Assembly (NCBI GenBank): GCA_030248135.1
Contig: JASANC010002514.1
Location: 1-64,000 of the forward strand
Reading direction: 5' to 3'
Source: Theristus sp. LFF4_11
Taxonomy: Eukaryota > Nematoda > Chromadorea > Monhysterida > Xyalidae
Length of the DNA: 64,000 nucleotides
Shown: positions 12,812 through 24,814 of the stretch, in pieces
Layout: every line of letters starts with the position of its first letter
How positions within the stretch are numbered: the first letter of the stretch is position 1
Program-made: the position numbers and the translations under genes
The notes under the pieces: generated by a model
Told to the model about the DNA's origin: nothing
Seen by the model: the letters and a program-made list of their open reading frames with translations, nothing else
Databases searched by the model: none

Positions 12812-15072
12812 TCACCGAGCACTGGATGGTATCGGTGGGTCGGGCTGCGGCAGCGTCTCCTGTTCAGCGGCGTCGCCCTCCGATTCCGACCAATCGTCGC
12901 GCATCTCCGTGCAAATGCTCGTGTAAAGATAGTCCCAGCTCCACGGCACGTCCTCCTCGCGAACCTCCGCTTCCGGACACAGGAATCGCGCCAACAGACT
13001 GAGATCTGTGAATGTTTGCGGTAAAACAGTACGAATGAAAGCGCGAAGTTGTGTGCTCACTGGAAAGCCCTGGTCTGAGGTTTGCACTGTTTGCTCGGTT
13101 ATAAACTGCGGTGTGATGTTGCACAGTCGCAAACAAACAAACAGCACACATAATACAGTACACCGACTTGTGCGCTGCTGTATGTCGCAGCACGCGGTTT
13201 GTTTGTGCCCCGTGCAACATTACTGTGTTGCATCACAACAAAGAGCGCGGCTTCAGACTAGGATCTCAACAATCAATATTTTTTTGCCTCTGCGACTCAA
13301 CACGTTTACAGTCGTAAAACGGAAATCAGTTTCCCACTTGGTGCGGCAATTCAAAGCGTACCAAGTGACCCGATCGTATCCTCAGGGGCCTAGGTCAGTC
13401 ACTTCATCAATTTTGGATTGCCGCGTCAAGCGTGAAGCTGCTTTCTTTTCCATGGGCGCATTGACTCGTAAAACCACAAGAAAAGATCGCACATACCGAT
13501 GTCGTTGAGCGTCGAGAATGCGGCGTGTTTCAGCAGTTCATTGTCGAGCTCGTTGAACGACGTCACGCGGTTGACGGCGACGCGCGGCGCCTGCGCGACA
13601 CTTTTGCCGGAAATGTCGGTCGCGAAATTCTCCGAGTCCTGCAGCACCGGAATGTCGGGCGACTGCCGACCGCCCGCTGCGGCCATCTCGACGACGGTGG
13701 TGCCGTTGAACGGGCGCATCGTTTCGTCTGCGGTGCGCTGCTCGTGTTTCGTCGGGCCATCATGCCAACGTGCCTGCCTCTTTGCGGCGTCCTTTGCTGG
13801 CGGCGGCGATGATTGACTTTTGGCGGTTTCAGTTTCTGAGGGATTTTTTTCTTCTATGTCGTCAAATGTTTGTTGACTTGTTTTGTCAAGTACCGGTATT
13901 AAGATATTCTGGATGATACATAGGTATTCAGAAAAACGGTTGTGAAAAACTCAAGTTTAAACAAAATAGGACATGGACCATCAAACAACCATATTCGACC
14001 AACCAGTTTTCAACAAGGTCTTCTCAATTTGATCCAATTCGTCATTGTCAATGTTGACATGGCCATTAGCGTCCGAGGCGCTATTCTCCGTGGCAACGTC
14101 GCCCCTGCTTCCGCTTCGATTTCGCCCCCGGCTGCCCGGCCGCCTGCTGAGCAAACTGCTCAACGGACGAGTGATGTTTTGTGTTTGAATAAACTGTTTC
14201 ATGTTTTGTTTGACTTCTTTCACTGTCGTCGCCACCACGGGGCTGGGATCGCGGAATAGCTGGCCTTAATGAAGGTTTTATCATGATAAAACTGTGTAAA
14301 ATAGAACAGATTAAGAAAACTAAAATGACGCCCTGTTAGTGTCACACTGAAGAAAACATGCTACCTTTTTAACTCCATCACCGTTTCCACACCCTTGATG
14401 CATAACGTCATCTTTGTCTGACAGGTTGAAATACAAGTTGCTCACAAGCAACAATTTGACGAAACAATTTCGTAAAGGCACCAACCGAGTCGCCGATTGG
14501 CACGCCCGGCGCGACCGCCCGGGTCGTCGTTGTACTCGCGCTCCTTCACTCGCACGTTCAGCACGTCTTCCATGTCTAAAAAATTATGTTTCAGTACAGT
14601 CGGACTCTAAATTATCAGCTTTCAGCTGATTGGTTGTTGGTGATCACGTGACAATGCATGGTTGGTGTGCAGGACAGACTCCACTGCTACAGCAATGCCT
14701 GCACACGTAATCGCCAACCAATCAGCCTCAAATTTCAAGTTCAACTACACACATTTTTACTTCTGCTTTTTTGGAAACTAGAACAAAATTAACAAATTTT
14801 AAACAGTTTATGATTCAAATCAAATAACAAAGAACAAAAAGCCACCAACCATCGTCGTCCATCAACAGGCTGTCGATGTTGTTCGTTCGCGGCACCACCA
14901 CAGCACCCTTTTTCGACGCCTGCGTTGTGTCGTGCGACGACGCATTTGTGTTGGCCAATATGTTGTCCTTGTCACGTTGCTGTTTGGCCTTGAGTAAACG
15001 CGTCCGACTTGTGCTGGGGCGCACTCCGACAGAACTGGGCGTTGTTCCAGTTGTTGCTGTTGACTGTTCCAT
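12812..15072 (-). CDS. IFT43: Intraflagellar transport protein 43 homologue
   Basis: IFT43 is a small subunit of the IFT-A complex, which works in retrograde transport in cilia. Five exons sum to 1,008 bases (335 residues): 15072-14850, 14575-14486, 14259-14098, 13835-13497 and 13005-12812. The conserved C-terminal half is clear: DIPVLQD at about 219-225, then AVNRVTSFNELDNELLKHAA, DLSLLARFLCP, and EVREEDVPWSWDYLY at about 284-298, closely following vertebrate IFT43 in order and spacing. The protein is longer than human IFT43 (about 210 residues) because of a serine-, glutamine- and charge-rich N-terminal region I cannot match. Exon 3 has two overlapping open frames; I chose the one whose splice phases fit both neighbours. 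The first three exons are less certain than the last two. Its introns carry two repeat insertions. Confidence 0.88.
13265..13460. repeat. Foldback family B copy in IFT43 intron
   Basis: The stretch with CGTAAAACGGAAATCAGTTT, GTGCGGCAATTCAAAG and AGGTCAGTCACTTCATCAAT resembles the arms of the foldback at 19760-20085 and the copy at 59395-59650. It lies in the last intron of IFT43, between exons 4 and 5. Confidence 0.5.
14595..14749. mobile_element. TA-flanked palindromic MITE (family A)
   Basis: It starts TACAGTCGGACTCTAAATT, continues AGCTGATTGGTTG and GATCACGTGA, and ends with the inverted complement CCAACCAATCAG and TTCAAGTTCAACTACA. It lies in the first intron of IFT43. The same element occurs in several eIF4G introns. 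Confidence 0.75.
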
Positions 15073-15640
15073 GTTTATTCACAGTTTTTGTATTGATTTT
15101 ATTACTTTCAATCCATTATTGTCTGTAATGCGTTAAATTTGCATTGCATTGCGGCGGCATAAATAAATTCAACAAACACTGTGTAATACTGATGATGGTG
15201 CGTGCGTAAAGAGTTTTCTGACGTTGTTTTTCATTGCTTTTTGTCAATATTGTGTCTTACACAAATAAAAAACATTGAAATGTTCAAAAAAGCTCAAAAC
15301 TGAAAGGATGCTTGCAGGAACACAATTTGAGGAAGTCTGATGAATAGCTGAAACGCATCGCATGGAGATGCCATTTCAGTCAGCAACCATAACAACAACC
15401 ACAGTAAAACACAAACGTTGGTAATAATTGAAAAGTTTTTGCCATTCCAAACGTCTCAAAAATTCTTCACACGCGTCCGTTCACTTCATACAGTGAAATC
15501 ACACAACTCTTCACTGAATAAAATGAAACAACATCATAAATTTCTGAGAGCATTTGGCTTTTGAACAATTCATTCTTTATTATGCATGGCATACCCATCC
15601 GTACATTCCGTATTCAGTGTTTTGGAATATAGTCACCAGC
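15073..15640. other. Intergenic upstream of IFT43 start
   Basis: No coding segment is seen. This must contain the IFT43 promoter on the minus strand, but no clear core element is visible. Confidence 0.4.
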
Positions 15641-15649
15641 TGGCGCTCG

Positions 15650-15690
15650 CAGCAGCCAATCAGCAGCGCGTGTGCGCATATAAATACGAG
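15650..15690 (+). promoter_or_regulatory. CCAAT and TATA-like core promoter for MED26
   Basis: GCAGCCAATCAG is followed about 20 bases later by GCATATAAATACGAG. A CCAAT box plus TATAAA at this spacing is a textbook core promoter. It faces MED26, whose start codon is about 690 bases downstream, so a transcription start near 15710 is expected. CCAATCAG also occurs in MITE family A, so the CCAAT part alone carries little weight. Confidence 0.5.
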
Positions 15691-16373
15691 CGCATAACGT
15701 GCGTTCAGCTCAGAGCAGTGTGCGCGCTCTCTGCGGTGCGCACACTGAACAACAGCCTATGCTGGGCTGCGTATCGCACGGTACAAACTACAACACACGC
15801 ACATTCTATTTCGTTCTTATGCTGTATAGTTTTGCTGAGAACGTCGCGTTGTCACGTATTATTTGCTGTGTTCGTCGTGTTTTCGTCGTTGTTTTGGAAA
15901 GTTTTCACATGAAATTTCGAACAATAAATCCAATGTTGGTTCACTCACGGTTTTTCATGCATGATCCATGAATCAGTTTTTGGAAAATTGAGTATGCAAG
16001 TTTTGCAGACCAAAAAAATCTTGAAACAAGCAAGAAAACTCTGGATTCCGTGATCAGAATTAGGAACAGTCTGTGATTTTTGTTCTTGACCTCCTGAAAA
16101 GGGTGAAGAAGGAAGAAGAAAACTGGACAGTGGATTCGTGCCGCCGCGGCCACCGAAAGTTCGGGACGGACGCCGCGCCCTCCTGAATTTTTGTTAGACA
16201 CCGTTTCCTGTGCCCGGTTCTTTCCTCAAGCGGCAAAATTCAAGAAAAAATCTGTCGCTGATTTCCGCTGGACGATTTTTTGGCAGCCAATAAAAAATTG
16301 GACCGGATCGATTTGGCTGTGCGGCTCGCTGAGCGGGTTTTTGGCTCTCCCGGCGACCGATGTGCGCACCTAC

Positions 16374-19300
16374 ATGACGGCGCAGTTGTTTGCCGAGTTT
16401 GAAAACGTGAAACGTCAACTACAGGCAGCAGTGGATGCGCAGCAAAATGTGAGCAACCAGGAGGACGCTTTGGGTTGGTTTGTCAGTTTCAGTCAGGTCG
16501 GAAGATTGGGACAGGGCAGTGATCGCTCTATTTCCCGAAACAAGAAATGAAAAAAAGTGGCTCAGTTTTAACGGTTGTTGAAGAACAGCAACGTCCCCAC
16601 TTTCCATGTTCCATCTGCCAGTGTGCCACACAGAAAGTAACAAACATCAACGTGACTTGTTTTGTGGGTTTTTTTTTCAGGTGACTGACATGACGCAAGT
16701 TCTCAGTGCCATTCAGTTCCTAGAAAAGACAACAGCGACAAAGGAATGTCTGGAGGTGAGCTGCTCACGGGTTTTTACCTTTTTTTGAATTCGCCGTGCT
16801 CAAGTTACAGATTGAATTCCTCAAAATGATGATCACGGTAAAAAAACCAATTTCCGGATTTTTTAATTGTCACAGAACGCCCAACATTCCAATACTTGCC
16901 AGGTGTGCAACTTGATGATATGTTCTTCTGTTCTGATCTCCAGACAGACAGACAAAGTAGCAGACGTTTTCAGTCGCGGTGAAAAAAAAACTCATGCGCA
17001 AACGCGCGAGACAAGTGTGAACTTAGAAATTTCGGAATGACTGAATATATGGCGCAACCAAAGCAATGATGGGTGGCTGAGCGGGCGAGAGGCGGCAGCG
17101 CAGGCAGCACAACACAAACGTGCGAAACAGGCCTGTCCAAGATGGCCGCGCGCACTGCCACACGACCGATCGATAACCACATGGCCACTGAGGCATTTTA
17201 AAAACACAATTTAACAAATGCACACTGAAAAAGTCACATGGCAAATTTCTCGAGAAATAATCAACGAATCGAACTGAAAATTCTACCAGGAGCGCATGGG
17301 CGGGCCTGAAATCGCTGACAGAAATTTCAGCTCGAAAATCGACCGATTCGCCGGCGAAATCGCCGTCGGTTTCCGTGCGAGCGCGGGAAAAAATACAAAC
17401 AGACACAACAGCGGCGAACGTGGGCAGGGCAGCAGGCAGGCTGCGCGTACTGTTGTGCACTATTCACTTGTTCTCCGTAACTGCACATGCGGCCCTGCAC
17501 GTAAAACGGCGGAACGCAGTGAAATAGGCAGACAGGCAGAAACGGACGTGGACGCGATCGCGGCAGCAGCAAAATGATCGTTGTTTGTGTGTGTGTGTGT
17601 GTGTGTGTCCAGAGCTGCGCTGCGATGGAATTGCGGCCGGGGTGAAAACACGCCCCTCAGAATATATTCAGAGTCGACACAGGCTGATACACGCGCAGTG
17701 CGCTGGCGTGAACGGAAAGCGTTGTGTTGCGTTGGTTGGTTTGTGTGCGTTGTTGTTCGCAAAATGCTGGCAAATCGTCAACGTTCTGAGTGAATGATGT
17801 TTTGGTGCTATCTGTTCTGTTCCGTCGGTTGTGTGTGTCTGTGTCGTATTGATTTTATTTTCGGAAACACATCACGTGACCAACCGACAGAGTCTTCGTC
17901 GGTTGTCTGCGAATTTTCTGAACACGTTTGAATGCACGTTTTTGGGGCGCTGCGGGCTTTTTTTGCAACTGGACACGCAGACAGACGGAGCTGCATTATT
18001 TTATTTCAAATTTACGTGTGTCTGCGTCGCGCAAATTTTCGTTTGGTGTGGCCGTGTGGCAATGTGTCCTGAAATCAGGCGCTATCAACAATAGGACAAA
18101 GAAGACTGATTGTTTCGGTCAGACTCAAAACGTCATTTTCAGATGACGATTGACGAGTTTGTCACAACAGCGAGTTTTCAAGAAGACCGAGAGGCGAGGA
18201 CATACGTTTTATTGCTGGAGCCAATATCTGTGCAGAAATTCTCATTCATTTCAAGAGTTTCCAGCAACTCGCACTCGGATTAATTGATCGTGTATCGGTT
18301 TCTATTTCAAATTGAACCAATCAGTTGGTTTAATAAAAAAGTTCGACGTTGTCAATGTCAACAAGATGAGCGATCAAAGGCATGATCGACGGGCAATTAA
18401 ACAAAGTGTTGCAATCAATATTTGACATACACTTTCCCCATCATTGGATGTGCTGTAAACTGATGGAACGTAAATTTGCGTCACACACACATCTGCAAAT
18501 TCAGTTTTAACTCCCGATAAGTGGGGTGTACAATGTAACAATTGGAGTGGTTGTGTGATGAATATGCGATAAGAAATTGTCATTCAAATAAAAACTTGGC
18601 AAATTTGTTCGCTCGATATGTGAAGTCATTCGTAAAAGAGCAAAATTTCAAAATTGTCACGTGCACACAGGAAAGTGAAAGAGACAAAACTGACGCAGAG
18701 AATTCAAAGAATGGAAAACCAAAGAAATTGTTTAAATTTATGTCGGCAAGAAAGGACACACCATACGGACGGCACAGGCTTGTTGGAAGCAAAAATAGCA
18801 TCACGTTGAACAGCGTTTGAGAACACGTGCTCAGCTGTCAGCACACTGTACCGTGTTCGCTTCAGCGCGGCTTTCAGGTCTTCTGATCAGGATGGATAAA
18901 CATTTTTCAAAGCAGAAATTCCCATGGTGACATCACTTTTTGGAACGTTGATGATCCACTGGGTGCTCCATTCCTGAAAGATTTAAAAGCAGCTCTACAG
19001 CGGGTATATTGCGTCAGTGAAGACGCGTGTCTTGACATGTTCAGAAGGGCTTGGGCCAGTTTTGAATTTCTGCACATCGGGTTGAACAGCAGACATGGTG
19101 AATCAATGAACTCATAATAAAAAGCGTAAAAAACAGAACTGCAGTGTGTTTCATTTTTATTCATGCGCTCAGTGGTGGTTGGCAGCGTGGCACGCACAAC
19201 TGTGCTAGACTACCAAGCTTTCGTAGAATTGGCCCCCATACGTGCAGAGCAGATGCAGGCGCTTCTCAACGCATGTCGAGACACGCCGTCTTCATTGACA

Positions 19301-22300
19301 GCGACAAAACTGAATGGAGCGCCCAATGGGTGACACACAAGTACTCACTTGCGCTCTGAAGCAGCCCTCCAGCGCCGAGGGGCTTGACGACAGCGCACAA
19401 TGCGCCGACGCCGTCCCTAATCCCAAAAAACGGTGCCCTTTCTCCAGCGTACGCGTCTCGGCGCGCTCGTGAACGGCATCCGCAAGGCGAACGAGCAGAC
19501 GCACGCCGATCTGTCGCGGCGCTGTCGGTCGCTGATCAAATCGTGGCAGAAGCTCGCCACGTCCGGCTCGTCGGTGCCGTCGCCGTCCAGTTCAACCGGA
19601 GGCGGCGCATCGAGCCGCACCACGCCGAACACGCCCGCGCTGACCAGGCCGCGCACGGCGACGCCGCATGCGATGCTGATGCCGCCGTATGCCAGACAGG
19701 TGCGAGCTTTTATTTTGGACTCAACGTGCGCATAGATAGGTACACAGGTTCATGCGTGACGCGCGAATTCAAAATCGGCAAAGTGATTCGAGGAGACTCC
19801 TAAATAGGGCCGAGTCACTGAGGCGACTTTGAATGGTCACACCAGTTTCCTTTCACGTCTGCAAACGCATTGAGTCGCAGAACCTAAAAGTTTGATAATA
19901 TTGTTGTTTCGTTTGGTTTTGCGTTCTGCTACGGAGTGCGTTTGCAGACGTGGAAAGGAAATCAGTGGCATGCTGGACGCTGCGTTTCAAAATTGCGCTG
20001 GCGACTAAGCCGCATCTCAGGGACACACACAGGTCACTTCGTCAGTGTTGAATTTCCGCGTATAGCATGAAACTGCTTACCATACTGTCCGCGCATCGCG
20101 TCGCAGAACCAGAAGCAAAGATGCTGCCCCGTGCACTCTCCTCGGTCGAGAAGACAGGATGCTCCGTAGTGATGCGACATCACATCAGCGCGCCGACCAG
20201 CCAGCGAATGTGTGTCGTTGTGAGTGTGCAGGCAGTGCAGCATGGTCGTGCGACTGCGACTTGTTGCAGTGCGCTCGTGGTCGAAACTGATCACTTTCAT
20301 CTTGCACACCTGCTCACCCGTGCTGCAGGTGACGCCGGGGCAACCGTCGTTGGGCGTTGGCCTGATCAACCGCAAACAGGCGACCACGCCGAGCCCGCGA
20401 CTGCTGAAGCAACCGATCGGCGCTGCCAGTGCGTTTGTTGGTTTGGTTTTCTTTTCAGAATTTTCAGTACAGTCTTCAGTCATTCACTCCTCCATTCTTC
20501 TGATCACACGCTGATTGGCTGCATTCTGCTTTTGTGCAGCCAATCAGTTATCGCTTGTGTTTGAGTTATCATTCGCATCAACAATGTGGACATGTCTTTC
20601 GAGGGGAAATTGTTTGTGATGTCTGCTGTAAATGTTTCAACATTCCACTAAATTGCACATTCGCCAGAGTATTCGCGTAATGCTCCTGGTGGCCAAAGGT
20701 GAATCCTATTATTATGACCAAAGGTATAATCCTATCCATGAAATTCCTATGAATAGTCGCAAAAAATCGAATAACCAGAGTACCTGACCAGCTGAGATTT
20801 TTGTCAAGGGTGTGACACCAAAACACTAATTTTTAGTTGGACCAAAAGAAAAGATATGGCAAATGTTTTGTTAGATAGCCGCCTTCGGGCATCATACTCA
20901 ATCCAAATACAGTGAACTGAAGCAAATTTTCAGAACATACAGTAGGTTATGAAAACGCATTTCCTTTGCGATTTCTACGTGTCTTCTGACACCTAAATTC
21001 AAAATTTACGGTATCACCTTAAATTTTTATCGTCTCTGACACACCTATTTAGGTGTAAAAAACCCGCTGACCAGTCAGTAACCAACAGAGTGTGCAACAA
21101 ATAAAACACGTGCTCAAGTTCGTCTCGTCCGCTTGCAGACGGTTCCTCCTCTCGCCCGTCGACCAGCGTGAAGCGGTCGTCGTCGCTGCACAAGTCGCAC
21201 AGTCAACCGTGGCTCGCCAACTGCACGATCACGCCAAGTGGCGGCTACGCACCGGCAATTGCGACGCTCGCTGAGGAGTCGGCGCCTGCTGCGGCGATGG
21301 CGCCCTTGAAAATGAAGATCATTCGCGTTGGCGGGGGTCGGTGTCGTTTTAGTTTTGTTGTGGTGATTTTAGATCGCGCTATGCATCCATCGTACACCTT
21401 TGTTCTGTTCAGCTTGTTGGTGGTCGTCAGATTTCGTCGCGGTGTAATGGCTAAAAGTGGTTGCTAAGTATTTGGGATTTCGTGTTGTTTCAGACAGTCA
21501 TTTGGTTTGTGTCTGCTTCGACGGTACCAGAGCTCTGTAGTTTTTTTCCACAGTTGGTTTCAATGACGAGTTTCAAGGAAGATGATTCTTTTTCAGATTG
21601 ATGATTAGGTTTTTTTCTGTCCATTTCGAGCACTTATTTATCCAGCACGAAACATTATTTTTCGCTACGTTCTTATGTTTTTCTCACTATTTTTTGATTC
21701 GTTTGTTAATTATGAAAGGTGCACGAAATCCTTTTCACCAGACAAAAACTTTCAAATAATTCCCATTGAACTATTACCTATTGAACAATGAACTTAAATA
21801 ATTAACGTTAATCACTATTGGACATGCAATGAGCCAGTATTGCACAAATCTATGTTTTTTTGACAGTTCGGTTTGTATGCAGGCGATTCAGCGACCATCG
21901 TGCGTGATCTGCCGAGCAGCAGCAACAACACGAGCGACGCCTCGAAGCCGCCGTCGTGCGCACTGCCATCCAGCAGCGTCATCGCCAGTCAACAATCATC
22001 GTCGTCGCAATCGCACTTGCACCACAATGGACTGCCAACGGAACACCACCAGGACGCTCCGGCGCTCTCCAAGAGTGACACGGCGCTATTAGTCAACGCC
22101 GCCAACAACAACAACAGCAATAACGGCAGTTCGCACGCAAAGTCGCACAATCGCGCTGGCGGCGGCGGTGGCGGTCGAAAGAAGGATCGCGTACGGAAGT
22201 CGCCGTCGCCGCCGCCGCTCGATCTGTTCGAGAATCGGTCGCGCCCGCCGAAATTGAAAACGACGGCCGAACTGATCGCCGAGATGAACGAGGCACTGCC

Positions 22301-23395
22301 GGCGAACATACAGATCAAGACGCCGCTGGCGTCGACGTCGACTCCTGGCACGATTTCGCACGGTTCGTCCGAGGTCAACATTCCCTCCAATACGGGTACA
22401 ACAACAGCGACATCCGCGGCACTGGCAGGCACGATGGCCGATGAAAAGATGTCGAGAAAACGAAAGAATAAACAGAAAACGGTGGAGTTCGCGACGAGCT
22501 ATTCGAGTGACAGTGGAAGCGAGCGGGAAGAGTGGAGTGTGGTGCAGCCGGTGGAACCGACGCACAAACGGGCGCGCGTTGATGGTTCGGGTGCGATTGG
22601 TGAAACGAGCGGCCAACAGGTTGGTGCTGTTGTTGTTGCTTGTTTTCGCTTTCATGTGCATTGCATTTGAACTGCAAATTCATAGGCAATGACAGGGTAA
22701 GTCACTGATTGGTTCAACCAGTTCAATGCGTTAATCAGTATGCCGCGTGCCAGTTGCCAGAGTAGAATGCACAAATGACACTTCCGCTACAGTTTCACTT
22801 TGAATCAGTTCTTGACAGCTTTCTGCTAGTCGTGCTTCAGAATCATAAAACCAACGTTGTCGCATTTCAGTTGTTCACCCGATCCCAGCACACGCGACAC
22901 GCCAATGACGAGCCAGACCAAACGGACGGCGCAAACACGACGACCGCCTGCGAGCCACCGCTGCTGCGTGAGATCAGCGTGGTTGTGCGTGACGTGCTCG
23001 AGGGCGAAACCGCGAGTCCGCAACAGCCAGCGACAACGTCGAGAAGTCGTTGGTACGAGAGTCTTCCGCCGTTGACGGAACGGGCAACGCGAACCGACGC
23101 TCCACAGCAGCCACCGATGATCGACGTCGATTCGGCGAAAGCGGATCGCTTGGACGAACGCCAGCGGCGCTTCCTGTGGCGCCTGACCGCCGAGCCTGGC
23201 GAGTCCTCCGCCAACGAGGCGCCTCGCGAGGTGCTTGCGATGCCGTTCGTCGACCTCGGACGGCCCGACTTTCTCGAGTACTCGCTGCCCGGCCGCGCAC
23301 AGTATTTCAGCAACGAGAATTGGCGCTACCGACATAAGACGCCGCCGGAGTTGGACGACGCGTATCGGAATTCGATTGAGTTTTTCTGGTCGTGA
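16374..23395 (+). CDS. MED26: Mediator complex subunit 26
   Basis: MED26 is a nuclear Mediator subunit that recruits elongation factors to RNA polymerase II through a TFIIS N-terminal-type domain. Seven exons sum to 1,962 bases (653 residues): 16374-16448, 16681-16755, 19448-19699, 20329-20428, 21139-21336, 21883-22619 and 22871-23395. The TFIIS-N domain is split over exons 1-3: LQAAVDAQQN, VLSAIQFLEKTTATKECLE, then TRLGALVNGIRK and LIKSWQKL, matching MED26 in order. Exon 6 encodes low-complexity Ser/Asn/Gly-rich sequence and RPPKLKTTAELIAEM (about 355-370), a segment I associate with this family. The C-terminal exon has MPFVDL and ends at TGA 23393-23395. The frame upstream of 16374 is open to 16191 but has no ATG. 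Intron 2 is 2.7 kb and repeat-bearing. Confidence 0.9.
17583..17610. repeat. TG dinucleotide microsatellite
   Basis: About eleven TG units, uninterrupted, in MED26 intron 2. Shorter TG or CA tracts occur near 42699-42722 and 48534-48548. Confidence 0.9.
18542..19098 (+). other. Unassigned open frames in MED26 intron 2
   Basis: Two plus-strand frames lie in the 2.7-kb intron. The first (18542-18820) encodes 92 residues with a basic C-terminal part, including KPKKLFKFMSARKD. The second (about 18891-19098) has no start codon and follows a possible acceptor GATCAG. It encodes about 68 residues, including NVDDPLGAPFLKDLKAALQR and FRRAWASFEFLHIGLNS. The second has a protein-like amphipathic composition. 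I do not recognise either, and no splice joining them is evident. They may be exons of a nested gene or remains of a transposon protein. Confidence 0.3.
19745..20085. mobile_element. Foldback element (family B) in MED26 intron
   Basis: The left arm contains TTTCCTTTCACGTCTGCAAA followed by GCATTGAGTCGCAGAAC. The right arm contains the complement, GTTCTGCTACGGAGTGCGTT then GCAGACGTGGAAAGGAAAT. Outer parts also pair loosely (GAATTCAAAATCGG against TTTCAAAATTGCGC). Related arms occur at 13265-13460, 36490-36570, 44160-44265 and 59395-59650. Confidence 0.65.
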
Positions 23396-24338
23396 TGTTT
23401 TGGTTCGGTGAGAAATGCTCAGCTGTTATTTGTGTTCCATGTTTGGCTGTTTGTCATGGTTTTTGCCTGCCGGTCTCATGTTGACAACGTCCCCTCTGCA
23501 TCACTTCCCCCGGTCGCATTCGCAAGTTGTCGTTATATTTTTGTGCCCAATACTCATCCATCCTGAGAACGTTCTCCATCGCGTTAGCAACACAAATGCG
23601 CAACAGTTTTCTGACGGTGGTAAAATAACTGTGCATGTGCTGCAAAAAAAATAAAAAAAAATTAAATGTGGGCCAAGACAATGGTGGATCGTTGTTTTCA
23701 ACGGAGATTTGTCCAGCAGCCTTTTTTGCGTACCACATCGAGAAACTAATGATTAGGAGGGGATGTTATGACGTGAAACCGGGGATAGTCAACAGTCCAT
23801 TTCAGAACATCTCGGATGGATCCAGAACGGAGCATAGTCAACAAACAAAACGTGTGCATGGCTGTTGGTGATTGTCTGTTTCTCGGTTTTGATTGATTTT
23901 TCTTCGTTTTTTGTGTCATTGGAACGCAAGAAATTATCGTGTTTGTTGTTTTTATGGTTGCATTATTACATCGTGAAAAAAAACAGTCGTGATATGCCAA
24001 CATGCTGTTTGCGTGATTGGAACGTAGTTGTTGAAAAATGGTATAACAAATTGCCGACATATTTTCTGAGACGTTGTTACTGCTGTACGAACCTGTTGTT
24101 GTTTTGTTGCTGTTTTTGTTGTTGAAAATTGATTTTTGCAAAAATTTCGATGGTTTACAATCTTTGCTCAACTTTGGTATGGCGGGTGTGTCTGTGTGTT
24201 AAAGGAAGAGACATTTTCGTCGATTAGCTGCTTTTTCGATTCTCATTTTTTTGCGTTCATTTTTAGTTTGAGGCAAGATATTGACAAAAACTTTTTGTGT
24301 GTGTGTACTTTGAATTTGGCTTACACTGGTGTGGTGAT

Positions 24339-24344
24339 AATAAA
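24339..24344 (+). terminator. Candidate MED26 polyadenylation signal
   Basis: AATAAA in the context GATAATAAAATGC lies about 940 bases after the MED26 stop and is followed by T-rich DNA. It is the best-placed canonical hexamer I saw for this gene. Confidence 0.35.
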
Positions 24345-24814
24345 ATGCTTTTCTGACTGAAAGTATTGCTTTTGGAAATTTTCACTTGTTGCGCTTGCGA
24401 TCCAATTAATGTGTTGTTCTTTCACGTGTTTTTGTGACTGAAACAGAAATGAAAGTAGTTCTATGAGTTTTTGTGGCTTGTGTGGCAACGCTTAAAATGA
24501 AACGTAAAAAACGTGCTTCAAATTGAGGATCGAATAGTATGCTTTAAGTGCGTTAAGCTCCAGTTTTGAATTGCGTAGCATAAACTACAGTAAAGAAAGT
24601 CGACCGCCTATAGCACAAAATTTCTTTTCTACTGGCTACGGTAAGCGTGCAACATCATTTTTAAAACCGTAATGATGGTCTCAATAAAGGAATTACGAAA
24701 TGGAAAACACACCACACACTGAAGAGAACGTAACTGGACTGGAGGTTCTAAAAAATTGAATAGGAAAAAACTTGTTTACCGTTTCGTTTTCTTCTGCACG
24801 AACAGTACCGTGGG
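24345..24814. other. Intergenic; nothing recognised
   Basis: Ordinary AT-rich DNA between the candidate MED26 polyadenylation signal and the poly-G/C satellite. Confidence 0.4.

Noticed and set aside
14081..14284. Frame extension of IFT43 exon 3 to a stop at 14081
   Set aside because: Splicing out at 14098 keeps the phase to the conserved exon 4.
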